The notes under the pieces: model-generated
What the model was told of the DNA's origin: nothing
Seen by the model: the letters and a program-made list of their open reading frames with translations, nothing else
Databases searched by the model: none
Source: JAJDIA01 sp031555145
GTDB lineage: Bacteria; Bacteroidota; Bacteroidia; Bacteroidales; Tannerellaceae
Direction of reading: 5' to 3'
Length of the DNA stretch: 64,000 nucleotides
Assembly: GCA_031555145.1 (NCBI GenBank)
Contig: JAVBUR010000096.1
Coordinates: 1 to 64,000, forward strand
Translations under genes and position numbers: made by a program
Shown here: piece after piece, positions 17,301 through 25,740 of the stretch
Numbering within the stretch: position 1 is the stretch's first letter
Layout of the letters: every line of letters starts with the position of its first letter

Positions 17301-17984
17301 TTACACTTGTGATTGGGTAAAAACGCTTTTCTGCTGATACCCTGCATCATTGGCATAGATAAACAACAGGCTGCCGCCTTTGATCGTGTCGATGATCTGA
17401 CGACTTATGGCTTCGGGCAGGGCAGGGCATCCCTGGCTACGTCCTAACCGTCCGCCGGATGAGATCACCGAAGGATTGGAGTAAGAGGCGCCGTGGATCA
17501 CGATGGCCCGTTCCCGGGCGCGGTCGTTAATACCTTTCTCCAGACCGTCAAGTATCAGTGAATAGCCATTCTTACCGATATAGGTACCTTCCGTCAGGTA
17601 AAAGCCCAATGAACTTTTATACGATCCCATTTCATTGGAAAAAGAAACGGCATAATTCGCTCCACTATTCCTGCCATGCGAGACATGGGAAGAAAACAAC
17701 AACTTGTGCTGGTCCAAATCCAGCACAAACAACCGCTCTACTGTTGAAGGTTTCGTGAAATCAATTAATGTGATTATATCTTTCCGGTGATCGATCCGGG
17801 TATAACCACACAGCGCCTGTTCGAAAGCCGAATAACTGACCCGATCTTGCAATTGCATCGACATATACAGTTCCAGGCTATACGGTAAAGCAGATGTATT
17901 CCCCGCTTCTGTCATAGCGAGGCCGGCCGGCAGCATAGAAAGCAGTAAAAAGAAGAATATCCGCTGCAAATAAACATGTTTCAT
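17301..17984 (-). CDS. Murein L,D-transpeptidase catalytic domain protein (YkuD_2 type)
   Basis: The 227 residues begin with a signal peptide (cleavage near GLAMTEAG). A YkuD_2-type domain follows with VLDLDQHKLLF, SHGRNSGANYA, IVIHGASYSN and the catalytic SQGCPALP (Cys). Proteins of this kind act on peptidoglycan peptides in the periplasm. A -7 box (CAAATATA on the plus strand at 17990-17997) lies just upstream. It converges with the oxidoreductase gene. Confidence 0.88.
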   Translation of the reverse strand: MKHVYLQRIFFFLLLSMLPAGLAMTEAGNTSALPYSLELYMSMQLQDRVSYSAFEQALCGYTRIDHRKDIITLIDFTKPSTVERLFVLDLDQHKLLFSSHVSHGRNSGANYAVSFSNEMGSYKSSLGFYLTEGTYIGKNGYSLILDGLEKGINDRARERAIVIHGASYSNPSVISSGGRLGRSQGCPALPEAISRQIIDTIKGGSLLFIYANDAGYQQKSVFTQSQV

Positions 17985-18005
17985 TGCCGCAAATATACTG
18001 ATTCC

Positions 18006-20594
18006 TCAATTACTTATCTCATATTTTCCTCCTTTCTCCGTCATAAAATCGACTGTAGGGAACACTTTTAACGGTTGCTCTTCCGCTATAACATTTGTTA
18101 GATTTTGTGGCTTACCAGGATCGATCGTGCTAAAAAACGGATTCGGATTAACGCCCGTGGCCTTCTGCGCCCGGGTATTAACGGTTACTTCATCCGTAGT
18201 ACGCAGACGACAGTTACCCCCTAAAGTAGAAGTAACGACAGCCTTGGTCAGCCTGCCTTCTTTCCACTCAATATCGACAATAAAACCACCGCGGGCACGC
18301 AGTCCGGTGATCTTTCCTTCCCGCCAGTCGGCAGGTAAAGCCGGAAGCAGATGCAACACACCTGCGTGGCTTTGCAGCAGCATCTCAGTCACGCCGGCCG
18401 TATAGCCGAAGTTCCCGTCGATCTGAAAAGGAGGATGCGCATCGAGCATATTCAGATACAATCCGCCACCTGCATGTTTAATATCTCCGAAGCCAATGGG
18501 GCGGAACAGGTTACGGATGATCTTATTGGCATGATCGCCGTCAAGCAACCGTGCCCACAGATTGATCTTCCACCCCATCGACCAGCCGGTAGCTGCATCT
18601 CCACGCAGTTCAAGCGTACGGATGATGGCCTGCATCAATTCCGGCGTTTGGTCATAACTGACCTGGTTACCGGGGTGTAGCCCATACAGGTGTGAAACAT
18701 GCCGGTGCTGCGGTTCAGATTCTTCGAAATCCTGTTTCCATTCCTGTAATTGTCCCTTGCTACCGATGCGATAGGGTAATAGTTTCGATAGTTTTCCTTG
18801 TAATTCATTCCGCAAGTCTGTATCCATATTCAATCGGAGAGAGGTTTCGATCGTACGGGTGAACAATTCGCGTACCATCGCCATATCCATCGTACACCCC
18901 ATACTTGCAGCGGCCCGTTTCCCATCAGCCGTAAGGAAAGTATGCTCAGGCGAGGTGCTCACCGGCGTCACCAGATACCCTTCACCGTTATCCACCAGCC
19001 AATCGGCAAAGAATTCCGAAGCGCCTTTCATCAACGGATACGCATCATCACGAAGGAAATCCTCATCACCGGTGAAAAGATAATGTTCCCACAAGTGACT
19101 GCAGAACCAGGCTCCCGCCATGGGCCAATAAGACGAAACCACCCAACCGTCATTCGGATATGTCTCCCGCCAGATCGATACATTGTGATGGCTCACCCAC
19201 CCCCTGCGGTGATACATATTACGGGCTGTTTCCGCCCCGGACTGGGCCACTTCGCTGATCATGCGGAGCATCGGTTCGTGGCATTCCGACAGGTTGGTCG
19301 GTTCGGCCGGCCAGTAATTCATCTCGGTATTGATATTGACGGTATAAGCACTATTCCAGGGAGGAAGCACTTTGTCGTTCCATATTCCCTGCAGGTTGAG
19401 GGGTTGTCCGCCGGGACGGGAACCGCTGATCATCAGATACCGGCCATATTGGTACAGGAGCGCCACCAGTCCATTGTCCGGCTGGTCATTATACCGGATG
19501 ATGCGTTGGTCGGTCGGCAACGCCTGTTGTTCCGGTGTGGCAGGCATCTCGAAATGTACCCGGTTGAATAACGACCGGTAATCTTTCGTGTGCCGGTCCT
19601 TCAACTGATCATAACTCTTCAGGGCTACGTTGGCCCACGCCTCTTCGGCTATGGCAGTGGCATCACGTCCTTCACGCGAAGGGCTTTTGTCGAAACCATT
19701 AAAACTGGTAGCCGAGGAAAGAACAAAGACGATCTCATCTGCTCCGGATATCCGTAGTCCATCATCCTCTGCGCGCAGAGTGGCATTCGGAGCAGTCGCT
19801 TTGACGCAGGTATGGAAGAATGTCCCCATGCCATCGATCTCATCGCCATAAAGCACCTGTTTGTCGAATTTACGACTACCATCCGGATGAAACAACTCGG
19901 GATGTTTATCCTGAAAGCCCCATTGCTCGATCTGCTCCAACGTTCGGCGTTCGGCATAACCGGGCGCCTGCCCATGCAGGTATAGGCCGTCATGTGTAAT
20001 CGTTTGCCGGGCTGTCGGATGAATGGAAGTGAGCGAGGTAGTGATATCCAGTCCGCCCTTTTTGTCACAGCGTAATCGTACCACAATCACATCATCGGGA
20101 TGTGAGGCAAATATTTCGCGGGTATAAGAGATGCCATTCTGCTTGTAGGAGATACGCAGCAGGGAATTCGCCAGATCCAGTTCACGCCGATAGTCGGTGA
20201 TCTCTCCCACAACATGGCTATCGAGATGCCATTCGCCCAACGGCTGGTAATTCTGGTGAAGACGTCCCAACCAGTGCTTTTGCAGGAAATCGGTTGCTTC
20301 TGCATACTTACCGGCACGGAGCATAGCCACGGCTTCATCATACGTTGGAGCGATATCCATTCCCTTCCAGGCTGTAGCCGGCTCACCACTATACAGGGTA
20401 TTGTCGTTTAGTTGGAATACCTCCTTGTCCGGTCGGCCATATACCATAGCCCCCAGGCGACCGTTACCAATGGGTAAAGCCTCGTTCCAGTCAGTCGCCG
20501 GCTGCTGATACCAAAGAACGACAGGAGGCTGTTCCTCACTACTGCAAGCGGAGAAGAGAACGACGATAAGTAATAAAGCAATGTGTCTGTTCAT
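18006..20594 (-). CDS. Glycoside hydrolase family 95 lipoprotein (alpha-L-fucosidase type)
   Basis: The 862-residue lipoprotein has the lipobox LFSAC (Cys17). It then shows the GH95 order: N-terminal beta domain (EALPIGNGRLGAMVYG, LNDNTLYSG), helical (alpha/alpha)6 catalytic barrel and C-terminal beta domain. Key segments are NLQGIWNDKVLPPWNSAYT, VNINTEMNYWP (the paired Asn), STSPEH and QIDGNFGYTAGVTEML. Known members cleave alpha-1,2-fucose (some galactose) from host or plant glycans. Its host has its own GDP-fucose genes. There is no SusCD next to it; it sits between two L,D-transpeptidase genes. Confidence 0.93.
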   Translation of the reverse strand: MNRHIALLLIVVLFSACSSEEQPPVVLWYQQPATDWNEALPIGNGRLGAMVYGRPDKEVFQLNDNTLYSGEPATAWKGMDIAPTYDEAVAMLRAGKYAEATDFLQKHWLGRLHQNYQPLGEWHLDSHVVGEITDYRRELDLANSLLRISYKQNGISYTREIFASHPDDVIVVRLRCDKKGGLDITTSLTSIHPTARQTITHDGLYLHGQAPGYAERRTLEQIEQWGFQDKHPELFHPDGSRKFDKQVLYGDEIDGMGTFFHTCVKATAPNATLRAEDDGLRISGADEIVFVLSSATSFNGFDKSPSREGRDATAIAEEAWANVALKSYDQLKDRHTKDYRSLFNRVHFEMPATPEQQALPTDQRIIRYNDQPDNGLVALLYQYGRYLMISGSRPGGQPLNLQGIWNDKVLPPWNSAYTVNINTEMNYWPAEPTNLSECHEPMLRMISEVAQSGAETARNMYHRRGWVSHHNVSIWRETYPNDGWVVSSYWPMAGAWFCSHLWEHYLFTGDEDFLRDDAYPLMKGASEFFADWLVDNGEGYLVTPVSTSPEHTFLTADGKRAAASMGCTMDMAMVRELFTRTIETSLRLNMDTDLRNELQGKLSKLLPYRIGSKGQLQEWKQDFEESEPQHRHVSHLYGLHPGNQVSYDQTPELMQAIIRTLELRGDAATGWSMGWKINLWARLLDGDHANKIIRNLFRPIGFGDIKHAGGGLYLNMLDAHPPFQIDGNFGYTAGVTEMLLQSHAGVLHLLPALPADWREGKITGLRARGGFIVDIEWKEGRLTKAVVTSTLGGNCRLRTTDEVTVNTRAQKATGVNPNPFFSTIDPGKPQNLTNVIAEEQPLKVFPTVDFMTEKGGKYEISN

Positions 20595-20627
20595 GAATTA
20601 AATCTTCAAGAACACAAAGATAGGAAA

Positions 20628-21620
20628 TTACTCGAGTACAAAAACAACTGTTTGGTTAACAGGCGCCCAGTCGTAGATAAATTTAGCGTGCGAAGTCGCA
20701 TTGCGTACACACATGTGCGAACGAGGAGTCGTTCCCAGCGAAGCGCTGTATTCGACCAAAGCGGTATGGGGGTAGTTGACAGGTACACCATGCAGATAGG
20801 CTCCATTGGTGAAACGGCTTGCCCAAGGGGCAAATCCTCCTTTCTCGGTCGAGCCGTCTTTGTAATACTCCATCCGCGCTTTCTTTTCCTGGACCAGGAA
20901 AAGTCCCAGCGGCGTTTCCTGTGCATAAGGCGGACGATGCAACCCGGTGGTCACCGGGTTCATACTGCGTATCAGCCATTTGCTCCCGACTTTTTCCATC
21001 GTGGCGACGTTCTGGTTATTCCGGTCTACAAATATGGCATGGTTGAATGCCACCGTATCACCGATCACCTTTATATATTTCTGCGGAACCAGCCACTCAC
21101 CTGCCGGATAAATCATTTCAACACGTGCAAAACGCCCTTCCTCGCCCCGATATCGTACCGGAGAACCGTCCCGTCCATACCGATCGGCCACCATCGTATC
21201 CGAAGGCAGATATAGGGGTACCGACTGGTAGCGTTCCACGCCCAACGTATCCGCAACCCGTTTATAGGCATTCCGCACAAAGGTACGGATAAGGGGCGCT
21301 TCCCCCTTCAGGTTCTTATAGTTTTGTAGAATAGCCCAGTTGCTGTGTTCCAACCGAATGGAATCCAGCAAATACAAACCGTCACGTATCTTCTCCCACT
21401 GGAAAACACGTACGGTATCCTTATACAGATATTCATCCGCAAGGGTATGTTGATCGAAAAGCAACTCCTTTTCGATAACGATCTCAATCGGTATTTCTTT
21501 GCTTTCCGGCAATTCCACGTTCAGGGAATCCGGCGTCGGTTCTTTCTCCAGAGAAGTACTCCGGTTCGTACAAGCAATGATCAGCAAACAGAGGTAGAAG
21601 CAAAACGGTAGTATTTTCAT
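20628..21620 (-). CDS. L,D-transpeptidase lipoprotein with unusual SHMC motif
   Basis: A 330-residue lipoprotein (lipobox IIAC, Cys17) with an acidic spacer, a middle domain and a C-terminal YkuD domain. The catalytic region reads HGVPVNYPHTALVEYSAS, then TPRSHMCVRN. The usual motif is [ST]HGC, so the Gly before the active Cys is Met here. It should cross-link or modify peptidoglycan in the periplasm. The GH95 gene follows 33 bases on, and a -7 box for that gene (20615-20622) lies in the gap. Confidence 0.85.
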   Translation of the reverse strand: MKILPFCFYLCLLIIACTNRSTSLEKEPTPDSLNVELPESKEIPIEIVIEKELLFDQHTLADEYLYKDTVRVFQWEKIRDGLYLLDSIRLEHSNWAILQNYKNLKGEAPLIRTFVRNAYKRVADTLGVERYQSVPLYLPSDTMVADRYGRDGSPVRYRGEEGRFARVEMIYPAGEWLVPQKYIKVIGDTVAFNHAIFVDRNNQNVATMEKVGSKWLIRSMNPVTTGLHRPPYAQETPLGLFLVQEKKARMEYYKDGSTEKGGFAPWASRFTNGAYLHGVPVNYPHTALVEYSASLGTTPRSHMCVRNATSHAKFIYDWAPVNQTVVFVLE

Positions 21621-21675
21621 TTACAAACACCTGTATTTGATCATATAACCTGATTCCGCCTTATTTTGTTGCCCG

Positions 21676-22326
21676 TCACACCAACAGATAGACTGAGATA
21701 AAGTGGCAAACCGAACCACCCAACACAAACAGGTGCCATACGGAATGCATATATGGATGCTTGTCTAACACAAAAAACACCGTACCCACCGAGTAAAACA
21801 GCCCTCCGGCTATCAGCCAGTATAGCACTTCCATGTGTTCGGTCTGCCGGAATACTTCGATCAACGGTTTGAAAGCGATCACCACCACCCACCCCATCAG
21901 CAGGTAACAGATGGTCTTGAGCATGCTCTGTTTCTTCATCCGCCGGAAACTGAGCCATACTCCTGCTACTGCAGCCGTCCAGACAATCGCGAACAACAAC
22001 CATCCCCAATACCCCTCATTCCGGAGAGCCACCAGGGTAAACGGCGTATAGGTACCGGCAATATGGAAAAAAATCGCACTGTGGTCGAACCGCCGGAACA
22101 GTAGTTTCCGGTCGTCGCGCACAGCCGCATGATAGAAGGTAGACGTCACATACGACAACGTCATGCAGACGCCATACACACCAAAACTCGCCATCACCCA
22201 CGGATCATTCGTACCGATAGCCCTCACCATCAGCATCCAGATGGCGATAAAACCGAAGAGCATGCCCACCCCATGAGTAATCATGTTGGCCAGTTCTTCG
22301 GGCTTCGTCTGTTCTCTCGACGGCAT
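21676..22326 (-). CDS. trhA: Hemolysin III / PAQR-family membrane protein
   Basis: A 216-residue protein with seven predicted transmembrane helices. It has the PAQR metal-site residues: TSTFYHA (Ser, His), FDHSAIF (Asp), and HSVWHLFVLGGSVCHF near the C-terminus (two His). Bacterial members affect membrane energetics and lipid composition; the name hemolysin III is historical. It lies two bases after the small metal-binding protein gene and is likely co-transcribed. Confidence 0.92.
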   Translation of the reverse strand: MPSREQTKPEELANMITHGVGMLFGFIAIWMLMVRAIGTNDPWVMASFGVYGVCMTLSYVTSTFYHAAVRDDRKLLFRRFDHSAIFFHIAGTYTPFTLVALRNEGYWGWLLFAIVWTAAVAGVWLSFRRMKKQSMLKTICYLLMGWVVVIAFKPLIEVFRQTEHMEVLYWLIAGGLFYSVGTVFFVLDKHPYMHSVWHLFVLGGSVCHFISVYLLV

Positions 22327-22328
22327 AC

Positions 22329-22529
22329 TTACGGGAGCATTTCGATACGGAAACCGGCCGACTTCACAGCGTCTATGATTGTATCGGCCGACACATCTGC
22401 CGTTACCGTCAACACCTTATCCGGCGACGTCAGGTCCAACGTCCACGCATCACTATCCACCACTCCTTGCAATTTCGACCGGATAGCCGCCTCACATCCG
22501 CCACATTTGGCATTCGTTTTGAATCTCAT
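22329..22529 (-). CDS. Heavy-metal-associated (HMA) domain protein
   Basis: A 66-residue ferredoxin-like HMA domain: MRFKTNAKCGGCEAAI with the CxxC metal-binding pair, then VTADVSADTIIDAVKSAGF. It would bind a soft metal such as copper, as copper chaperones do. The methionine two residues before the first Cys, usual in MxCxxC, is replaced (AKCGGC). I take the ATG at 22529 because a perfect promoter (22557-22589) lies inside the longer frame beginning at 22586. A copper ATPase is encoded 6.5 kb away across the first GLUG operon. Confidence 0.87.
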   Translation of the reverse strand: MRFKTNAKCGGCEAAIRSKLQGVVDSDAWTLDLTSPDKVLTVTADVSADTIIDAVKSAGFRIEMLP

Positions 22530-22556
22530 AACCTTATCCTTTTGTATTCGTACAAG

Positions 22557-22589
22557 CAAAGGTACGAAAAATCGACAAATCATCACAAA
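22557..22589 (-). promoter_or_regulatory. Promoter of the HMA-trhA operon
   Basis: On the minus strand TTTG (22586-22589), 21-base spacer, TACCTTTG (22557-22564). It leaves a leader of roughly 20 bases before the ATG at 22529 and rules out the upstream start. Confidence 0.72.
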
Positions 22590-22594
22590 AAAGA

Positions 22595-22630
22595 TAATGA
22601 CGTTCCGAAACGAACGTCATTACGTTTGTT
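22595..22630. repeat. Palindrome of the 22-base intergenic repeat family
   Basis: AATGACGTTC (22597-22606) and GAACGTCATT (22612-22621) are a perfect 10-base inverted repeat around a five- to six-base loop. 22605-22629 matches the element at 11037-11061 on the other strand (22 of 25 by eye). It lies between two divergent transcription units and has no adjoining T-run on the plus side. Confidence 0.7.
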
Positions 22631-22674
22631 GAAGAACGAGGGTGTATAGGCGTTAATAATACGTTTTTCTACGA

Positions 22675-22752
22675 TTTTTACGAATTAGGAATCGATTTTT
22701 ACGAATGAGCAATCATTCGCCGGAACATTTCCTGGCATTGCGGGTTTAGTGG
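22675..22752 (+). promoter_or_regulatory. Direct-repeat control element before GLUG operon 1
   Basis: TTTTTACGAA occurs at 22675-22684 and 22696-22705, a 21-base step. The first copy continues into TTAGGAATC. The 12-mer CGGGTTTAGTGG lies at 22741-22752, 38 bases before the ATG at 22791. The same parts occur before the paralogous operon on the other strand (37365-37443). Confidence 0.65.
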
Positions 22753-22790
22753 GATATTACGAAACATAAAAACTTACTAAATAACGCATT

Positions 22791-25712
22791 GTGCACATGA
22801 AACATTACGTACGGAATTTGTTCACCTTCCTTATGCTCTTAGCCTGTCTGTTGATGGCCGGATGCAATGATGAGAAACCCGAACTCCCGGAACCGGAACC
22901 CGCTCCGGGCGAGATCACGCTGACCGAGTTTGAACTTCCCCTGAACCTGGGTTTGGATAAGATACAGGCGCATTCGCTTATCCTGCGCATCATGGATAAG
23001 GAGACTGATCGTATTTTCGAACTCGAAACCAGTTTTGCCCGTTTCAGTTCTTTCCTGCGGTTCCGATTGGAAGCGGGTTTGCCTGATGGCCAATTCATGT
23101 TGCTCAATGCCCTTTGCCAGCCCAATAATGGTGATGAAGCCTATGAGGTTGGTATGGGTATGTCGATAGCGATCACCAAGGGCGGCTTCGCCGTGACCAG
23201 TACCTATAGCCCAGACCTGGGCTTCGCCGGCAGCGGAACAGAGAAAGACCCATACGTGATCTCGTCTATCGACCATTTACTGACACTAAGGAAGTGGATG
23301 ACAAAAGACATCGCGCCCAACTTTGCCGAAAAGTTCTTCCGTCAGCAAGTGGATATCGACGTGGCGGCAGAGTGCATCATGTCGTGGGAACCGATCGCTC
23401 CGCACACCAACAAACCTTTCTCGGGCGTGTATGACGGCGGCGGAAAGAAAATCACCGGATTAAAGATCAACTATCCCGACAAGACTGTCGCCGTACCCGG
23501 CAGGGGACTCTTCGGCGTGGTTAAGGGTGGTGTAATCCGAAACCTGACCATCGCCAATCCCAAAGTCACGGCAGTGGGCTATTCGGCTGCGCTGGTGGGA
23601 CTGGTACTTTCGGAAGGAAGCAAAAGGATTCAGACACAAATACAAAATTGCCATGTCAACGGAGGTACCATCAACGGAAGTGTGGCTATGGGCGCACTGG
23701 TGGGCATGGTGGATCAATCGACGGTGTTACAGCTGATCAACTGTTCGAACAACGCACCGGTCAGCGGATCAGTCGGCGCGGGTGGCCTGGTGGGTATGGG
23801 TGTCTTTAGCTCGACCATCCGGATGGATAGTTGCACCAATAAGGGCGATGTCACAGGTATTATGGACGACTATATTTCCGGCATCGGCGGTCTGGTTGGC
23901 GTAGCCGACACCCTGCTTGTGATCCGCAGTGCGAACTACGGCACCATCGACGCATCCATTGCGGGGATGACAGACGATAATGTCAGAGGGATCGGCGGTA
24001 TTGCCGGCGCATCGGGCGAGAGTCAGTATGGCCTCTGTACCAACGATGGCAAGGTGTCGGGCGGACGCGGTGTGGGCGGTATCCTGGGGTCCACGGTAGT
24101 CTCCATGGAAACAGCTAAAGAGGATGCCATTTACAACCCTGTGATCATCAGCGGATGTATCAATACGAAAGAGATCTCCGCCGTTAAAATGGCCGGAGGT
24201 ATCCTGGGCGAAGCACAGGCGGTGGTGACCACCTGTTACAATACGGCACCGGTAACGGCCAGCGACATACACGCGGGCGGTGTGGTAGGTTTCACACCTT
24301 CGGCACTGATCGACAACAGCCTGAACTCCGGTAAGATCACCGGCAAAGGCTATGTAGGCGGCATTGTGGCAGCTTCTTATATCTGCCGCCTGATCGGGGA
24401 TTACAATTTCGGCGAAGTGAACACCACAGCCGGCGGCGCCGTGATTGGTGGTATCATCGGCCACGCGGGCAACAATACCATGGTCCACTATTGTGGGAAC
24501 TACGGACGCATCAAACATACGGGCGGGAGCGGTTCCGCAGGTGGTGTGACGGGTATGCTGGGTAATAACAGCGAGTTTACGTCATTGGATGTGACTAATA
24601 TCGTTTTATCGACCGTCGGTATCGCCCTCAGTCCGTTGGGTGTTGCCGGTAGCGCCCGCGACTTCTGCCTGATCTCCCAAATGGCGATCACAGGCTCGAC
24701 GAAATTCTCCACCATAGTACTTGCCGCCACCTCCCTGACAACGGTAATGATCACCGCCACCTATATCTATAGTGTGGCAGAAACCTATTATCCGCAGCTC
24801 AATCCCTACAATATCAGCCGCGAGCAAATGGAGAGCGCCTATCTGGCTTTATTGCAAGAGGTAGCCTCGAAGAAGCAGTCGGTATTTACCGCCGGCCTGA
24901 CCGGGCAGCCCTCCGAATACGCGTCGCTGAACACACAGGTATCCAATTCGCAAAACGTGTTCTGCCAAAAGCTGACAGAAAATAAATACAGCCAGCAGAT
25001 TGCAGGAAACATCAATCAATATTCAGGCGACCGGTCGCAGTTTATTGCCAAGGAGAAAGCCGACCACCAGAAAGCGATGACGATAGCCAACGGCGTCTTG
25101 CTGGGCATCAGCATTGTGTTGCTCTCTCTTTGTGGGGTAGGCGGTGTAGCCGGGCTGGTCATCGCCGGCATAAGCGCGGCGGTAGGCATTGCCGGCGGCA
25201 GTACCAGTATCGCCCAGACTTTGCAGGATTTCGAACTGAATACCTCGGTGATCGAACAGTCGTTCAACCAGGGTACGCTCGATATCACCAACGCCGATGT
25301 CTATGGCGGCGGTATGGCAGGGCGGATGAACGACTACGGGATTATCCGTAACTGTTTCAATACGGGAAGCCTGCAGAAAAACGGAGCCGACAAGAGCGCG
25401 AAAGATACCCGCCAGGGCGGTATCATCGGTTACCTGGGTGACAAAATCACCGTGGATGCAACCGTCAACTACGCCCTTTGGAGCAGTCATCCCGCCTATG
25501 CTACCACAAAAGGAGGCGCCGTGATCTCCGCTGAAGATCAATGCGAGGTGTATTACGCTGCGGAAAAGACCGACAAAAGCACGAGTGCCTATACAAAGGC
25601 CGACCTGAAGAAGCCTGCCACCTTTACGGCTGCCGATTTCCTCAAGATCGCCTATTGGACGCTGGATACGGAAGGCTATCCGGTCCATACCTCCACCTCC
25701 TATTTCGATTAA
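22791..25712 (+). CDS. GLUG-repeat lipoprotein A1 with internal helical membrane-active-like insert
   Basis: The 973-residue lipoprotein (lipobox LMAGC, Cys25, then NDEKPE, an acidic start typical of surface export) has an N-terminal domain to about residue 150. A long right-handed solenoid of GLUG-type units follows (GGLVG, GGIAG and GGILG motifs with C.N.G spacing about every 25-35 residues). At about 600-815 the solenoid is broken by an alpha-helical block with hydrophobic, Gly/Ala-rich segments (GVGGVAGLVIAGISAAVGIA). One or two more GLUG units and a C-terminal tail (DTEGYPVHTS) end the protein. A paralogue (A2) with the same insert lies at 34435. B1 follows 28 bases later. Function unknown; surface adhesin, binding protein or toxin carrier are options. 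Confidence 0.8.
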   Translation: MHMKHYVRNLFTFLMLLACLLMAGCNDEKPELPEPEPAPGEITLTEFELPLNLGLDKIQAHSLILRIMDKETDRIFELETSFARFSSFLRFRLEAGLPDGQFMLLNALCQPNNGDEAYEVGMGMSIAITKGGFAVTSTYSPDLGFAGSGTEKDPYVISSIDHLLTLRKWMTKDIAPNFAEKFFRQQVDIDVAAECIMSWEPIAPHTNKPFSGVYDGGGKKITGLKINYPDKTVAVPGRGLFGVVKGGVIRNLTIANPKVTAVGYSAALVGLVLSEGSKRIQTQIQNCHVNGGTINGSVAMGALVGMVDQSTVLQLINCSNNAPVSGSVGAGGLVGMGVFSSTIRMDSCTNKGDVTGIMDDYISGIGGLVGVADTLLVIRSANYGTIDASIAGMTDDNVRGIGGIAGASGESQYGLCTNDGKVSGGRGVGGILGSTVVSMETAKEDAIYNPVIISGCINTKEISAVKMAGGILGEAQAVVTTCYNTAPVTASDIHAGGVVGFTPSALIDNSLNSGKITGKGYVGGIVAASYICRLIGDYNFGEVNTTAGGAVIGGIIGHAGNNTMVHYCGNYGRIKHTGGSGSAGGVTGMLGNNSEFTSLDVTNIVLSTVGIALSPLGVAGSARDFCLISQMAITGSTKFSTIVLAATSLTTVMITATYIYSVAETYYPQLNPYNISREQMESAYLALLQEVASKKQSVFTAGLTGQPSEYASLNTQVSNSQNVFCQKLTENKYSQQIAGNINQYSGDRSQFIAKEKADHQKAMTIANGVLLGISIVLLSLCGVGGVAGLVIAGISAAVGIAGGSTSIAQTLQDFELNTSVIEQSFNQGTLDITNADVYGGGMAGRMNDYGIIRNCFNTGSLQKNGADKSAKDTRQGGIIGYLGDKITVDATVNYALWSSHPAYATTKGGAVISAEDQCEVYYAAEKTDKSTSAYTKADLKKPATFTAADFLKIAYWTLDTEGYPVHTSTSYFD

Positions 25713-25740
25713 CCGGTAAATAAATTAAGACATAAAGATA

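Noticed and set aside
22530..22586. N-terminal extension of the HMA protein
   Set aside because: The extension contains the -7 and -33 promoter boxes, and the HMA fold begins at the internal ATG.
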